A stretch of 46,026 nt of DNA, taken from NCBI GenBank assembly GCA_047602905.1, contig JBLKOP010000010.1, positions 1-46,026 of the forward strand. Direction: 5' to 3'. Shown here piece after piece: positions 37,517-45,964 of this stretch; the stretch's first letter is position 1, and the number at the start of each line of letters is the position of its first letter. Origin of the DNA: SKIA01 sp047602905 (GTDB taxonomy: Archaea; Nanobdellota; Nanobdellia; Woesearchaeales; SKIA01). Position numbers and translations under genes: made by a program. Under the pieces are notes generated by a model that was given only the letters and a program-made list of their open reading frames with translations, was not told the DNA's origin and made no database searches.

Positions 37517-37527
37517 AATATATAAAT
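37517..37527 (-). promoter_or_regulatory. TATA box of the PadR-ABC operon
   Basis: The minus strand reads ATTTATATATT. With initiation near 37497 it yields a leader of about 18 nt that is covered by the palindromic operator candidate. Confidence 0.55.
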
Positions 37528-37532
37528 GTTTC

Positions 37533-38312
37533 TTACTTTTTTAGTAAGCTAATGATTTCTTTATGCAACACAGGGTTTGCTGCTACAAACGTATAATTTT
37601 TTTCTACTTGAGAAAAATCGTATACAAGAGCTTTTCCGTGAACATCAGTTACTACTCCTCCTGCTTCCTCAATAATGAGTTGCGGCGCGGCTACGTCCCA
37701 AATTTTTGTTGTTTGATTAACAAACCCTCCTAGTCGTCCGTCTGCTACGTAACAAAAATCTACTGCGCTATTTGTTGCTCGAAGATTTCGTATTCGCGGA
37801 AGAATCTCTGAGAGGTTCTGTATGTCTGTATGAAGTTTTTCTTTATCTCCTGCGTCTAGCCCGTACGCAAACAACACGTTTTCTAGCTTGTTTTGGTTAC
37901 TAACGCGTATTAGTTTGTCGTTTTTTGTTACTTCCACGCCTTTTTCTGCTAGGTATAGTTCGTTGCTTATAGGAAGGTATATTCCTGCAAGTACTGGTTG
38001 TTTTTCTTTAAGAACACAAATCATTACTCCAAACCAGCCGATGCCTACTTGGTAGTTGCTGCTTCCATCAAGAGGATCAACTATCCACGTGTATTCAGAG
38101 TTGTTATTTACAAACCCGCTCTCCTCAGCAAGAATGTTATGTTTTGGATACGTTTCTTGTATATGCTTGAGTATTGCTTGCTCTGCTTGTATATCTGCTA
38201 CTGTTACTATACTACTCTGATTTTCTTTAACTTCATAGCTGTGGATGTTTCCAAATTCTTTTTGTAGTATTTCTCCTCCAAGAAGAAGAGCTTGCTTGAG
38301 TGTTTCTTTCAT
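37533..38312 (-). CDS. Inositol monophosphatase family phosphatase
   Basis: This 259-aa enzyme has the Mg2+/Li+-sensitive phosphatase motifs: VTVADIQAEQAI, the metal ligands LAEESG, VDPLDGSSNY and the C-terminal KIWDVAAPQLIIEEAGG. Family members act on inositol-1-phosphate, fructose-1,6-bisphosphate or PAP; the motifs do not separate these. In archaea such enzymes often support inositol-lipid or FBP metabolism. TTAAAAAC lies about 25 nt upstream of the ATG at 38312. Confidence 0.92.
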   Translation of the reverse strand: MKETLKQALLLGGEILQKEFGNIHSYEVKENQSSIVTVADIQAEQAILKHIQETYPKHNILAEESGFVNNNSEYTWIVDPLDGSSNYQVGIGWFGVMICVLKEKQPVLAGIYLPISNELYLAEKGVEVTKNDKLIRVSNQNKLENVLFAYGLDAGDKEKLHTDIQNLSEILPRIRNLRATNSAVDFCYVADGRLGGFVNQTTKIWDVAAPQLIIEEAGGVVTDVHGKALVYDFSQVEKNYTFVAANPVLHKEIISLLKK

Positions 38313-38374
38313 GCGGTTATTTGTGTATCGGGGTTTTTAAGATGTATTTTTTTTGTTTCTTTTTATGCAGAGTT

Positions 38375-38953
38375 TTACTGTAACGTATTAATTTGTTCTC
38401 GTAAGTACGTTACTGGTCGTTTTCTTGCTTGAAAGTGAATTGTTCGTAAACCTACTTGTTCTGCTCCTTGTATGTCGTCTCGCAGGCTGTCTCCTATCAT
38501 TATGCACTCCTCTGGCTTTGCCTGTATATTACTCAGGGTTTTCGTAAACGCTTCTTTTTCTGGCTTGATCGCTTTTAGCTCGTAACTAAAGTTTTTAGTT
38601 GTAAACAAACTAAAAGTTTCTGGGTGTTTTCTAACAAATTCTTGTATTCCTACTCCACAATTACTGAGTATGTGAAGTGTGTATCCTTTATCATAAAGTT
38701 CTTTTAGTAGCTCTGGTATTTCTTGAAAAAATTGAGTTGTTCTTTCTAATTCTCGAAAACTTCTTGTGAGTTTTTCTTTATCTACACCTGTTTTTTTGCA
38801 GTATTCATCAAAGAATTCTTCTTCTTTCTTGTTTATTTTCATCCATTTCTTCTCTCCCCAACTCATAAGTTCTCCTCGCTTCACGCATAGTTTCTTTGCG
38901 TTTGTGTCTATGAGTGTTCCGTATAAGTCAAAGATGAGGTGTTTGGGTTTCAC
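38375..38953 (-). CDS. HAD-superfamily hydrolase
   Basis: The 192-aa protein has HAD motifs: FDLYGTLID (nucleophile Asp and acid/base region; the usual second Asp is Tyr, DxYGT as in many HADs), HILSNCG (motif II), KAIKPEKEAF (motif III) and MIGDSLRDDIQGAEQVG (motif IV). It resembles phosphoglycolate-phosphatase-like HADs with a helical cap. The substrate is unknown. It begins 30 nt after uvrA on the same strand and probably shares its transcript. Confidence 0.88.
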   Translation of the reverse strand: MKPKHLIFDLYGTLIDTNAKKLCVKRGELMSWGEKKWMKINKKEEEFFDEYCKKTGVDKEKLTRSFRELERTTQFFQEIPELLKELYDKGYTLHILSNCGVGIQEFVRKHPETFSLFTTKNFSYELKAIKPEKEAFTKTLSNIQAKPEECIMIGDSLRDDIQGAEQVGLRTIHFQARKRPVTYLREQINTLQ

Positions 38954-38983
38954 AAATTGTTATTAGTGTTTGTTCTTATAAGG

Positions 38984-41767
38984 TTATATTTCTTCGTGCA
39001 GTAAGTCGCGCATATCTTTTTTGTGCGCGTGTAGTAGTGTTCTTTTCAGGTATTTTCCTGTGTAGGTGTTCATCTCAGCTACTTCTTCTGGGTTTCCTGT
39101 AGCTACTATTCGTCCTCCTTTCTCTCCTCCTTCTAGTCCTAAGTCTATGATGAAGTCTGATGATTTAATTACGTCTAGGTTGTGCTCAATAACTACTATT
39201 GTGTTCTTTTTTTCTACGAGTCGCTGCAGTACTTTAAGGAGTTTTTTTATGTCTTCAAAGTGCAGTCCTGTTGTTGGCTCATCCAAGATGTACACTGATC
39301 GTCCATGCGTTTGTTTTGCGAGTTCTCTGGTTAGTTTTATTCGTTGAGCCTCTCCTCCGCTGAGTGTAGTGCTTGCTTGTCCTAGCTTGATGTAGTCTAG
39401 CCCTACGTCTGAGAGCGTCTTAAGTTTTCTTTTGATACTTGGGTGTTTACTAAAGAACTTGAGTGCTTCTTCTACGGTCATGTCGAGTACTTGCGCGATG
39501 GTTTTTCCTTTGTATTGTATCTCTAGTGTTTCTTCGTTGTAGCGTGCTCCGTTGCATTGCTCGCACTCTACGTACACGTCTGGTAGGAAGTTCATCTCTA
39601 TTTTTATTTGTCCGTCTCCCTTGCACGTCTCGCAACGCCCTCCTTTTACGTTAAAACTGAATCTTCCTTGCTCGTAGCCTCGTACACGGCTTTCTTTTGT
39701 TTCTGAGAAGAGTTTTCTTATGTCATCAAAGACTTTTGTGTATGTTGCTGGGTTGCTTCTGGGCGTTCGTCCTATCGGGCTTTGGTCTATCTCTACAACT
39801 TTTTCTATACTTGCGGGAATGGTTATTGTGTCGTGTTCTCCTGGTGTTTCTTTTGTTTTCATTAATTGTTTTCTTAGTGCTCGTTGTAGTGTGGTTGTTA
39901 TGAGCGTGCTTTTTCCGCTTCCACTAACTCCTGTTACGCACGTAAATATTCCTACGGGTATTTCTAGACGTACGTTTTTGAGGTTGTTTTCTCTGCATCC
40001 TGTTAGGGTGATGTACTCGTTAGTAGTTCGTCTCTTGTTTGGTATGTGTATTGCTTTGTGTCCGCTTAGGTACGCTCCTGTTACTGAGTTGCTCTTCGCT
40101 ACTTCTTGTGGTGTTCCTTGCGCTACTATGCTTCCTCCGTGCCTTCCCGCTCCTGGTCCTAAGTCTATTACGTGGTCTGCTTGTTGTATGGTGTCTTCGT
40201 CGTGCTCAACGACTATCACGGTGTTTCCTAGGTCTCGCAAGCCTTTGAGTGTGTCGATGAGTTTTTGGTTGTCTCGCTGATGTAGCCCTATGCTTGGCTC
40301 ATCAAGCACGTACATGACTCCCATGAGATTACTTCCTATTTGTGTTGCTAGGCGTATTCTTTGTGCTTCTCCTCCACTCAGTGTTCCTGCGCTTCTGCTT
40401 AATGTAAGGTATTCTAGTCCTACGTTGATAAGAAACTGTAGTCGCTCAAGTACTTCTTTAAGTATTGGTCGTACAATGACTTCTTGGTGTTGTTGCACGG
40501 TGTATTCTGTAAAGAACGTGTATGCTTCTTGTATGCTTAGATTTGTTACTTCAATAATGTTTTTTTCTTGTACGGTTATCGCAAGTATTTCTTCTCGCAG
40601 TCGTTTTCCTTCACAGACTGGGCATGCTCGCTCGATCATGTAGTTCTCAAGTTTTCTTCTTCTGTAATCGCTGTCTGTTTGGTGATACAGCCTGTCCAGC
40701 ATGGGCAGCACTCCTTCATAACCTAGCCCTCCGCGCAAGACGTATTCTTGCTCTTCAACTGTGAGATCTTCAAACGCTGCAAACACGTCAATTGAGTTTC
40801 TTGCTTTCTTAATTTGTTTTACTCGCCAGCCGTCTATTCGCTTACTCCAAGCAGCTACTGCTCCGTCTACAAGCGAGAGTGTTTTATCTGGTACGACAAG
40901 TTCTTCACTAAACTGCATGAGGTTTCCTATTCCGTGACAGCGCTTACAAGCTCCGAAAGGGCTGTTGAAGCTAAAGAGTCTTGGCTCGAGCTTATCGTAG
41001 TTTATCGAGCTGTTCTCTGGTGCGTTAAACGCAGAGAAGGTCTTGGTGTTTTCTTCCTCATCAAGTACTCGTACAATCTGGCCTCCTTTCTGCATGCTTC
41101 TCTCTACTGCTTCTGCGAGTCGACTTCTGCTTTCTTTACTTACTCGTATGCGATCCTCTACTGCTTCTATGTCGTGTTTTACGTATCTCTCAAGATTGAA
41201 TTCTTCGTCAGTTCGGTATAGCTGCCCGTCTATGCGTACACGAGTATAGCCTTGTTTTGCTAGATCAGCGACGAGTTGTTCGTGCGTTCCTTTTTTCTGC
41301 GTGATTATTGGTGTGAGAAGCGTTATTTGTTCTCCTTCGTATTCTTGCAAGATGTTTTGTGTTACTTGCTCAGCACTTAAGCGTTTAATCTCTTCTCCTG
41401 TTCTTGGGTCGTGTGGTATTCCTACTCGTGCAAAGAGTAGTCGTAGATAATCATAAATTTCTGTTACTGTCCCTACCGTGCTGCGAGGATTCTTAGAAGT
41501 ACTTTTTTGCTCGATACTTATTGCTGGGCTAAGGCCTTCAATACTATCAACATCCGGTTTTGACATTTGTCCAAGGAATTGTCTTGCATACGCAGAAAGA
41601 CTCTCTACGTAGCGCCGCTGCCCTTCTGCGTATATTGTGTCAAACGCTAAGCTGCTTTTTCCACTTCCAGAAAGTCCTGTGATTACTGTGAGCTTGTCTC
41701 GTGGGATGGTTACGGTTAGGTCTTTTAGGTTGTGCTCGCGCGCTCCTCGTACAACAATGTCTTTCAT
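38984..41767 (-). CDS. uvrA: Excinuclease ABC subunit A (UvrA)
   Basis: UvrA detects bulky DNA lesions and loads UvrB. The 927-aa protein has two ABC modules: Walker A GLSGSGKSS and signature LSGGEAQRIRLATQIGSNL, then GVSGSGKSTL and LSGGEAQRIKLTREL. Zinc modules include ACKRCHGIG, CPVCEGKRL and CETCKGDGQ with ECEQCNGARY. SAYARQFLGQMSKPDVDSIEGLSPAISIEQKS is classic bacterial UvrA. The start at 41767 (MKDIVVRGAREHNL) aligns with the bacterial start; the longer frame from 41830 adds unrelated residues. A CTTCTAAAAG element lies 28 nt upstream. Confidence 0.97.
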   Translation of the reverse strand: MKDIVVRGAREHNLKDLTVTIPRDKLTVITGLSGSGKSSLAFDTIYAEGQRRYVESLSAYARQFLGQMSKPDVDSIEGLSPAISIEQKSTSKNPRSTVGTVTEIYDYLRLLFARVGIPHDPRTGEEIKRLSAEQVTQNILQEYEGEQITLLTPIITQKKGTHEQLVADLAKQGYTRVRIDGQLYRTDEEFNLERYVKHDIEAVEDRIRVSKESRSRLAEAVERSMQKGGQIVRVLDEEENTKTFSAFNAPENSSINYDKLEPRLFSFNSPFGACKRCHGIGNLMQFSEELVVPDKTLSLVDGAVAAWSKRIDGWRVKQIKKARNSIDVFAAFEDLTVEEQEYVLRGGLGYEGVLPMLDRLYHQTDSDYRRRKLENYMIERACPVCEGKRLREEILAITVQEKNIIEVTNLSIQEAYTFFTEYTVQQHQEVIVRPILKEVLERLQFLINVGLEYLTLSRSAGTLSGGEAQRIRLATQIGSNLMGVMYVLDEPSIGLHQRDNQKLIDTLKGLRDLGNTVIVVEHDEDTIQQADHVIDLGPGAGRHGGSIVAQGTPQEVAKSNSVTGAYLSGHKAIHIPNKRRTTNEYITLTGCRENNLKNVRLEIPVGIFTCVTGVSGSGKSTLITTTLQRALRKQLMKTKETPGEHDTITIPASIEKVVEIDQSPIGRTPRSNPATYTKVFDDIRKLFSETKESRVRGYEQGRFSFNVKGGRCETCKGDGQIKIEMNFLPDVYVECEQCNGARYNEETLEIQYKGKTIAQVLDMTVEEALKFFSKHPSIKRKLKTLSDVGLDYIKLGQASTTLSGGEAQRIKLTRELAKQTHGRSVYILDEPTTGLHFEDIKKLLKVLQRLVEKKNTIVVIEHNLDVIKSSDFIIDLGLEGGEKGGRIVATGNPEEVAEMNTYTGKYLKRTLLHAHKKDMRDLLHEEI

Positions 41768-41865
41768 TAGTAAAGGAGAAAAGGTGTTTGCTTTTAGAAG
41801 GTTGCGCTCTTGTGTCCAGTGCTTATTCACAAAGCTTATAGATTCGATGCATTTTTTGTTTGCTC

Positions 41866-42231
41866 ATGACTCATCATCACCATACAGCTGTTGGCGGAAT
41901 AAACGGTGTTAATCTTAAAGGAAATAATGCTCTTGCTCGTGAGGCTCGCGAAAAAGAGTACTCTGGAAAAGATGTTTTTGATTTCTTTGTTAAAGCACGG
42001 TATTATAGATCGGACCTTGAAGACATGTTGTTTACTCAAGGAGACGTAGTTGCAGGTGAGAGTTTGCTTGATGCACGGGATTTCTTTGTTAGCCAGCAAG
42101 TAAAACATATTAGTGAGACTTATTTTGCTGGTAAAACAGACATTATTCGTAGTAGTACAGGTGATGGTAGGAACAGCACAATTGAGTTTATTGACGAATC
42201 AGTTCTTTACGTGCACTCACGAATAAAATAA
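41866..42231 (+). CDS. Hypothetical protein (121 aa) with an N-terminal His run
   Basis: No family is recognised. The protein starts THHHHTAVGGINGVNLKG; the four-His run could bind metal or be incidental. The rest is charged (LAREAREKEYSGKDVFDFFVKARYYRSDLEDM) with no membrane segment. CTTATAGATT is centred 28 nt from this ATG, which favours it over a TTG 6 nt upstream. It sits between uvrA and uvrB but on the opposite strand. A T9 run follows the stop (42234-42242). Confidence 0.6.
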   Translation: MTHHHHTAVGGINGVNLKGNNALAREAREKEYSGKDVFDFFVKARYYRSDLEDMLFTQGDVVAGESLLDARDFFVSQQVKHISETYFAGKTDIIRSSTGDGRNSTIEFIDESVLYVHSRIK

Positions 42232-42233
42232 AC

Positions 42234-42242
42234 TTTTTTTTT
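42234..42242 (+). terminator. Oligo-T terminator
   Basis: Nine consecutive T residues follow the stop codon of the preceding plus-strand gene by 2 nt, in the 14-nt gap before the convergent uvrB end. Confidence 0.45.
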
Positions 42243-42245
42243 GAG

Positions 42246-44186
42246 TTAGTTTTGTTTTTTGTTCAGGCGGGCTTCTAGTTCTTTGATGCGATCTCGTAAA
42301 TGTATTGCGAGTTCGAACTCGAGTTTCTTGCTTGCTTCTTGCATTTCTTCTCGTAACTGAGTTATCATTTCTTCTATTTTTGTTTCTGGTATGTGTTTGA
42401 TGTCTTTGAGGTGTATTTTTGCTTCTTCTATGGGTTTCTTAATGGTTGTTGGGGTGATGTTGTTTTCTTCATTATATTTTTTTTGTGCTTCTCGTCTTGC
42501 GTGTGTTATTGTTATTGTTTCTTGCATGCTTCTTGTTGTTTTGTCTGCGTACATGATTACTCTTCCTTCTTGGTTTCTTGCTGCTCGTCCTACTATTTGC
42601 AGTAGGCTTCTCGTGTTTCGCAGGAACCCTTCTTTGTCTGCGTCTAGGATTGCTACTAGCTCTACTTCTGGCAGGTCTATTCCTTCTCGTAGTAAATTTA
42701 TTCCTACGAGTACGTCAAAGTCTCCTGCTCGTAGTTGCCGTAGGATTTCTGTTCGCTCAATCGTGTCTATCTCGCTGTGTAGGTAGCGAACGTTTACTGA
42801 GTGTCTAGACAAATAATTGGTGAGGTCCTCAGCCATTTTTTTTGTCATCGTCGTTACGAGCACGCGATTACCGTTCTCTTTGGTGAGCGTGCATTCTTCT
42901 ATTAAGTCATCAATTTGTCCTCGTGTTTCTTTTACGGTTATGTGCGGGTCAAGCAGTCCTGTTGGCCGAATAATAAGTTCTTCTACGTGTCTGCTCTGCT
43001 CTACCTCCCATTCTCCTGGAGTTGCAGAAACAAACAGTGTTTGTTCTGGCATGCGCTCATAAAACTCTTGAAACGTTAATGGCCTATTATCATACGCGCT
43101 TGGGAGGCGAAAGCCGTAGTCGATAAGGGATTGTTTTCTACTCCTGTCTCCTTTGTACATCCCGTGTATTTGCGGTATTGTCTGGTGACTCTCATCAATA
43201 ATGAGTAACCAGTCGTCTCCAAAGAAGTCTAGCAGGGTAAAAGGTGGTTGTCCTTGTTCTCGTCCATCAAAGTGGCGGCTATAGTTTTCTATGCCGTTAC
43301 AATACCCGAGTTCTTCAATCATTTCCAAATCGAACTCTGTTCTTTGCTTAAGTCGCTGCGCTTCTAATAATTCCATTTTTGGCAGTTGTTCTTCTAGTTC
43401 TTCACGAATACTTTTTATTGCTTGTTCTTGTTGGTGCTCTGGCGTTACGAAGTGCTTGGCAGGAAAAATAATGAGTTGTTGCAATCGCTCAGTTTCTTCT
43501 CCTGTTACGTGGTGGCGCACACTGAGTCGCTCTATTTCTTCACCAAAGAGTTCTATGCGTACCGTGTCGTCTTGATAACTAGGAACTACGTCTATCGTGT
43601 CTCCTCGGACCCGAAACTGCCCTGGTGTTGGTGCTTGGTCGTTTCTCTCATACTGCATATCAACAAGGCCGCGGATAACGTCTTCTCGACTCATACTCTC
43701 TTCTACGTTGAATCGTAAGCTCATATCAAGCCAGTTCTTTGGATCTCCTAACCCATAAATGCACGAAACACTTGCTACAACAATAACGTCATCTCGCTCT
43801 AGCAAACTCGCTGTTGCTCGTAAGCGCATACGATCAATTTCTTCGTTTTTTGCGCTATCCTTTTCTATGTAGGTATCCGTTGTTGGCAGGTAGCTCTCTG
43901 GCTGGTAATAATCATAAAAACTCACGAAATACTCTACTCGGTTATGAGGAAAGAACGCTTTGAGTTCTCGGTATAGTTGAGCAGCAAGTGTTTTGTTATG
44001 GGCAAGAACAAGAGTCTTTTTTCCTAACTCCTTAATGATGTGACTAGCAACATGCGTTTTTCCACTCCCAGTAATTCCAAGAAGCGTTTGTTTACTTTTT
44101 CCTTGTCTAAATCCTTCTACTAAGTTCTTAATAGCCTCTGGCTGTCCACCAGCAGGTTTGTACGGCGCTTGTAAATCAAAGTTCAT
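42246..44186 (-). CDS. uvrB: Excinuclease ABC subunit B (UvrB)
   Basis: UvrB is the lesion-verifying helicase-like subunit of nucleotide excision repair. The 646-aa protein shows GITGSGKTHVA (motif I), the damage-wedge hairpin YYQPESYLPTTDTYIEKDS, DESHQTIPQIHGMY, and VGINLLREGIDLPEVELVAILDADKEGFLRN, ending in a UVR coiled domain (KKLEFELAIHLRDRIKELEARL). The start overlaps the upstream DinD/Bro-N gene's stop by ATGA (44183-44186). UvrC is not in this window, so it must be encoded elsewhere. Bacterial-type UvrAB in archaea is generally taken as transferred. Confidence 0.97.
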   Translation of the reverse strand: MNFDLQAPYKPAGGQPEAIKNLVEGFRQGKSKQTLLGITGSGKTHVASHIIKELGKKTLVLAHNKTLAAQLYRELKAFFPHNRVEYFVSFYDYYQPESYLPTTDTYIEKDSAKNEEIDRMRLRATASLLERDDVIVVASVSCIYGLGDPKNWLDMSLRFNVEESMSREDVIRGLVDMQYERNDQAPTPGQFRVRGDTIDVVPSYQDDTVRIELFGEEIERLSVRHHVTGEETERLQQLIIFPAKHFVTPEHQQEQAIKSIREELEEQLPKMELLEAQRLKQRTEFDLEMIEELGYCNGIENYSRHFDGREQGQPPFTLLDFFGDDWLLIIDESHQTIPQIHGMYKGDRSRKQSLIDYGFRLPSAYDNRPLTFQEFYERMPEQTLFVSATPGEWEVEQSRHVEELIIRPTGLLDPHITVKETRGQIDDLIEECTLTKENGNRVLVTTMTKKMAEDLTNYLSRHSVNVRYLHSEIDTIERTEILRQLRAGDFDVLVGINLLREGIDLPEVELVAILDADKEGFLRNTRSLLQIVGRAARNQEGRVIMYADKTTRSMQETITITHARREAQKKYNEENNITPTTIKKPIEEAKIHLKDIKHIPETKIEEMITQLREEMQEASKKLEFELAIHLRDRIKELEARLNKKQN

Positions 44187-45031
44187 TTCTTGCTCTCTAG
44201 TCGTTTATGCTTTTCTGCTTCTTCAAGATAGTTTTGTTTTGTAGCGATTGGTTTGTTAAGTTCTTTTTCTGCTTCTTTACGAGCACTTCCTGCAACTCGT
44301 CCTCCTCTCTGAGCAGCTCCTTCGACCTCTTCGTATCCTTGAGCGTCTTCATTGCGCGTTATCTCCGTGGATACTCGCTCACCAAGCATAGTAAAGATAA
44401 GCTCTAAATCATTCATGTGATCTCGTAAGTTCTCATTTGTTAATCCCTTGAGTTCTTTGTATTCTGTGGGTGTCATGTCAAAGGTTGCTTTGCTTATCTG
44501 CGAGGTAAGTATTGCAAAGTCTTTTCTCTGAGTTACTCCTCGCTTACTCCACTCATCAGTTAATTCGTCGCGAACCGCTATTCCCCTAGCTCGCTTCTCA
44601 ATCCACTCCTCAGAATACCCTTTTGCTCTATAGAGTTCTTTCATGCGTTTCTGAGCGAGCTCAGGGTCTTGTATTTCTTGTACTCGCTCATAACCTACTT
44701 GTGCTAGCCACTGCTTAAACGGCTCAGCTTTAGGAGAAGGAATTGACTGAATAAGACGAAATATTCCTTTCGTATTCCATGACTGAAGCATTTGAGGACC
44801 TCCTGCCGTCTCAAACTCAAAACCAAGGGGGGGTACAAATTGTCCCCCCCCTTTGAATGCTTCATTTAATGAATCGTCTCGTCTACGCATTTTTTTAAGA
44901 TATTCAGAAGGGTTTTTAGAATCTGTAAGCGCAAAGACCACGTCTTTGATAACAAACCACCATTCATTATCATGCCACGTTCTTCGTATATTCTTATCTT
45001 GAAAAACTACCAAAGCATCTTTTTTGTTCAT
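44183..45031 (-). CDS. dinD: DinD-like Bro-N domain protein
   Basis: The 282-aa protein has an N-terminal BRO/antirepressor domain (ALVVFQDKNIRRTWHDNEWWFVIKDVVFALTDSKNPSEYLKKMRRRD) and then the DinD family block IFRLIQSIPSPKAEPFKQWLAQVGYERVQEIQDPELAQKRMKELY, with GYSEEWIEKRARGIAVRDELTDEW. DinD in E. coli is SOS-induced and affects RecA filaments. Here it precedes uvrB with overlapping ATGA, implying joint production during DNA damage. Codons for GGG-Q-F-V-PPL form a G8/C7 palindrome. The symbol is used by family similarity. Confidence 0.82.
   Translation of the reverse strand: MNKKDALVVFQDKNIRRTWHDNEWWFVIKDVVFALTDSKNPSEYLKKMRRRDDSLNEAFKGGGQFVPPLGFEFETAGGPQMLQSWNTKGIFRLIQSIPSPKAEPFKQWLAQVGYERVQEIQDPELAQKRMKELYRAKGYSEEWIEKRARGIAVRDELTDEWSKRGVTQRKDFAILTSQISKATFDMTPTEYKELKGLTNENLRDHMNDLELIFTMLGERVSTEITRNEDAQGYEEVEGAAQRGGRVAGSARKEAEKELNKPIATKQNYLEEAEKHKRLESKK
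44825..44853. repeat. G7/C8 near-perfect palindrome inside the dinD-like gene
   Basis: AAGGGGGGG (44825-44833) and CCCCCCCTT (44845-44853) flank a near-symmetric centre TACAAATTGTC; only one central pair mismatches. In the reading frame it encodes KGGGQFVPPL, so the homopolymers lie in coding sequence. Confidence 0.8.
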
Positions 45032-45084
45032 AAATAAAGTAAAGTTTTAGAGTATTTAAACGAATCGCGCGTAAATGTCCAGTG

Positions 45085-45912
45085 CTAAATAGTATCTAGT
45101 GGGTTTGGTAGTTGTGATAAGTCGTTGTTTGCTAGATGCGTGTATATTTGTGTAGTTTCTAGCGAGTTGTGTCCAAGTAGTGTCTGTATGTGTCTTAGTG
45201 AAACGCCTGATTCCAAGAGGTGTGTTGCGAAGCTGTGTCGAAGCATATGAGGGGTTGCGTTGGTGTCGATTCGTTTTCCTGCTTGCTTAACGACTTGCTG
45301 AATACTTTTTTTTGCGTATTTGCCGTTTCTTCCTTGAAGAACATATGGTGTTGCCAGCGTGTTGTTTGCATAGTAGACTAACAGGTCTTCTTTGAGTGAT
45401 TCTGAGATGATACTATGTCTGTCTTTATTTCCTTTTCCTTCTTTGATACGGACGAGTTTTTTCTTAAAATCGATATCTTCTCGCTTAAGGTTTTGTAGTT
45501 CGCTGAGTCGAAGACCGCAGCTGTACAAGAGTTTGATAATGAGCTTGTGCTTGAGATTCTTTGTTTTTGTAATCATCTCTTGAATTTGTGATTTTGTTAG
45601 CACGTTTGGTAGCGTGTCGTCTTTTTTCTGAATAGGGACTTGCGCAAAAGTAAACGGAAGATGAATGATGTGTGTAAAAAAAGTTGACAAAGCTGCGCGA
45701 TGGAGTCGTACGGAGTTCTTTTTGAGATTCAATGATAATAAGTAGTCTTTAACAGACTCATGACTGAGTTTAACGTTGTTCTTCGATATGTATGTAAGAT
45801 ATGCTCTGATAATTGACGAATACGTATTAATAGTTCTCTTACTAAAACCGCTAAGACGGCAATAATCAGTGAGCTCTTTAAGAAGACGATTATGAACTTC
45901 ATTTTTAACCAT
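45085..45912 (-). CDS. xerA: Tyrosine recombinase XerA
   Basis: The 275-aa protein has a complete catalytic set: Arg135 (CGLRLSE), Lys160 (KEGKGNKDR), His222-x2-Arg225 (HMLRHSFATHL), His248 (LLGHNS) and Tyr257 (TQIYTH). The N-terminal ~90 residues form the SAM-like core-binding domain. Archaeal XerA resolves chromosome dimers at dif. No adjacent integrated element, attachment-site repeat or integrase partner genes were seen, so a housekeeping role is more likely than a mobile one. CTTTAATTTAG lies about 22-26 nt upstream. Confidence 0.93.
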   Translation of the reverse strand: MVKNEVHNRLLKELTDYCRLSGFSKRTINTYSSIIRAYLTYISKNNVKLSHESVKDYLLSLNLKKNSVRLHRAALSTFFTHIIHLPFTFAQVPIQKKDDTLPNVLTKSQIQEMITKTKNLKHKLIIKLLYSCGLRLSELQNLKREDIDFKKKLVRIKEGKGNKDRHSIISESLKEDLLVYYANNTLATPYVLQGRNGKYAKKSIQQVVKQAGKRIDTNATPHMLRHSFATHLLESGVSLRHIQTLLGHNSLETTQIYTHLANNDLSQLPNPLDTI

Positions 45913-45964
45913 AAACTACTTTTTCTTGCTAAATTAAAGTTAGTATTGTCTGAAAAACCGAAAT

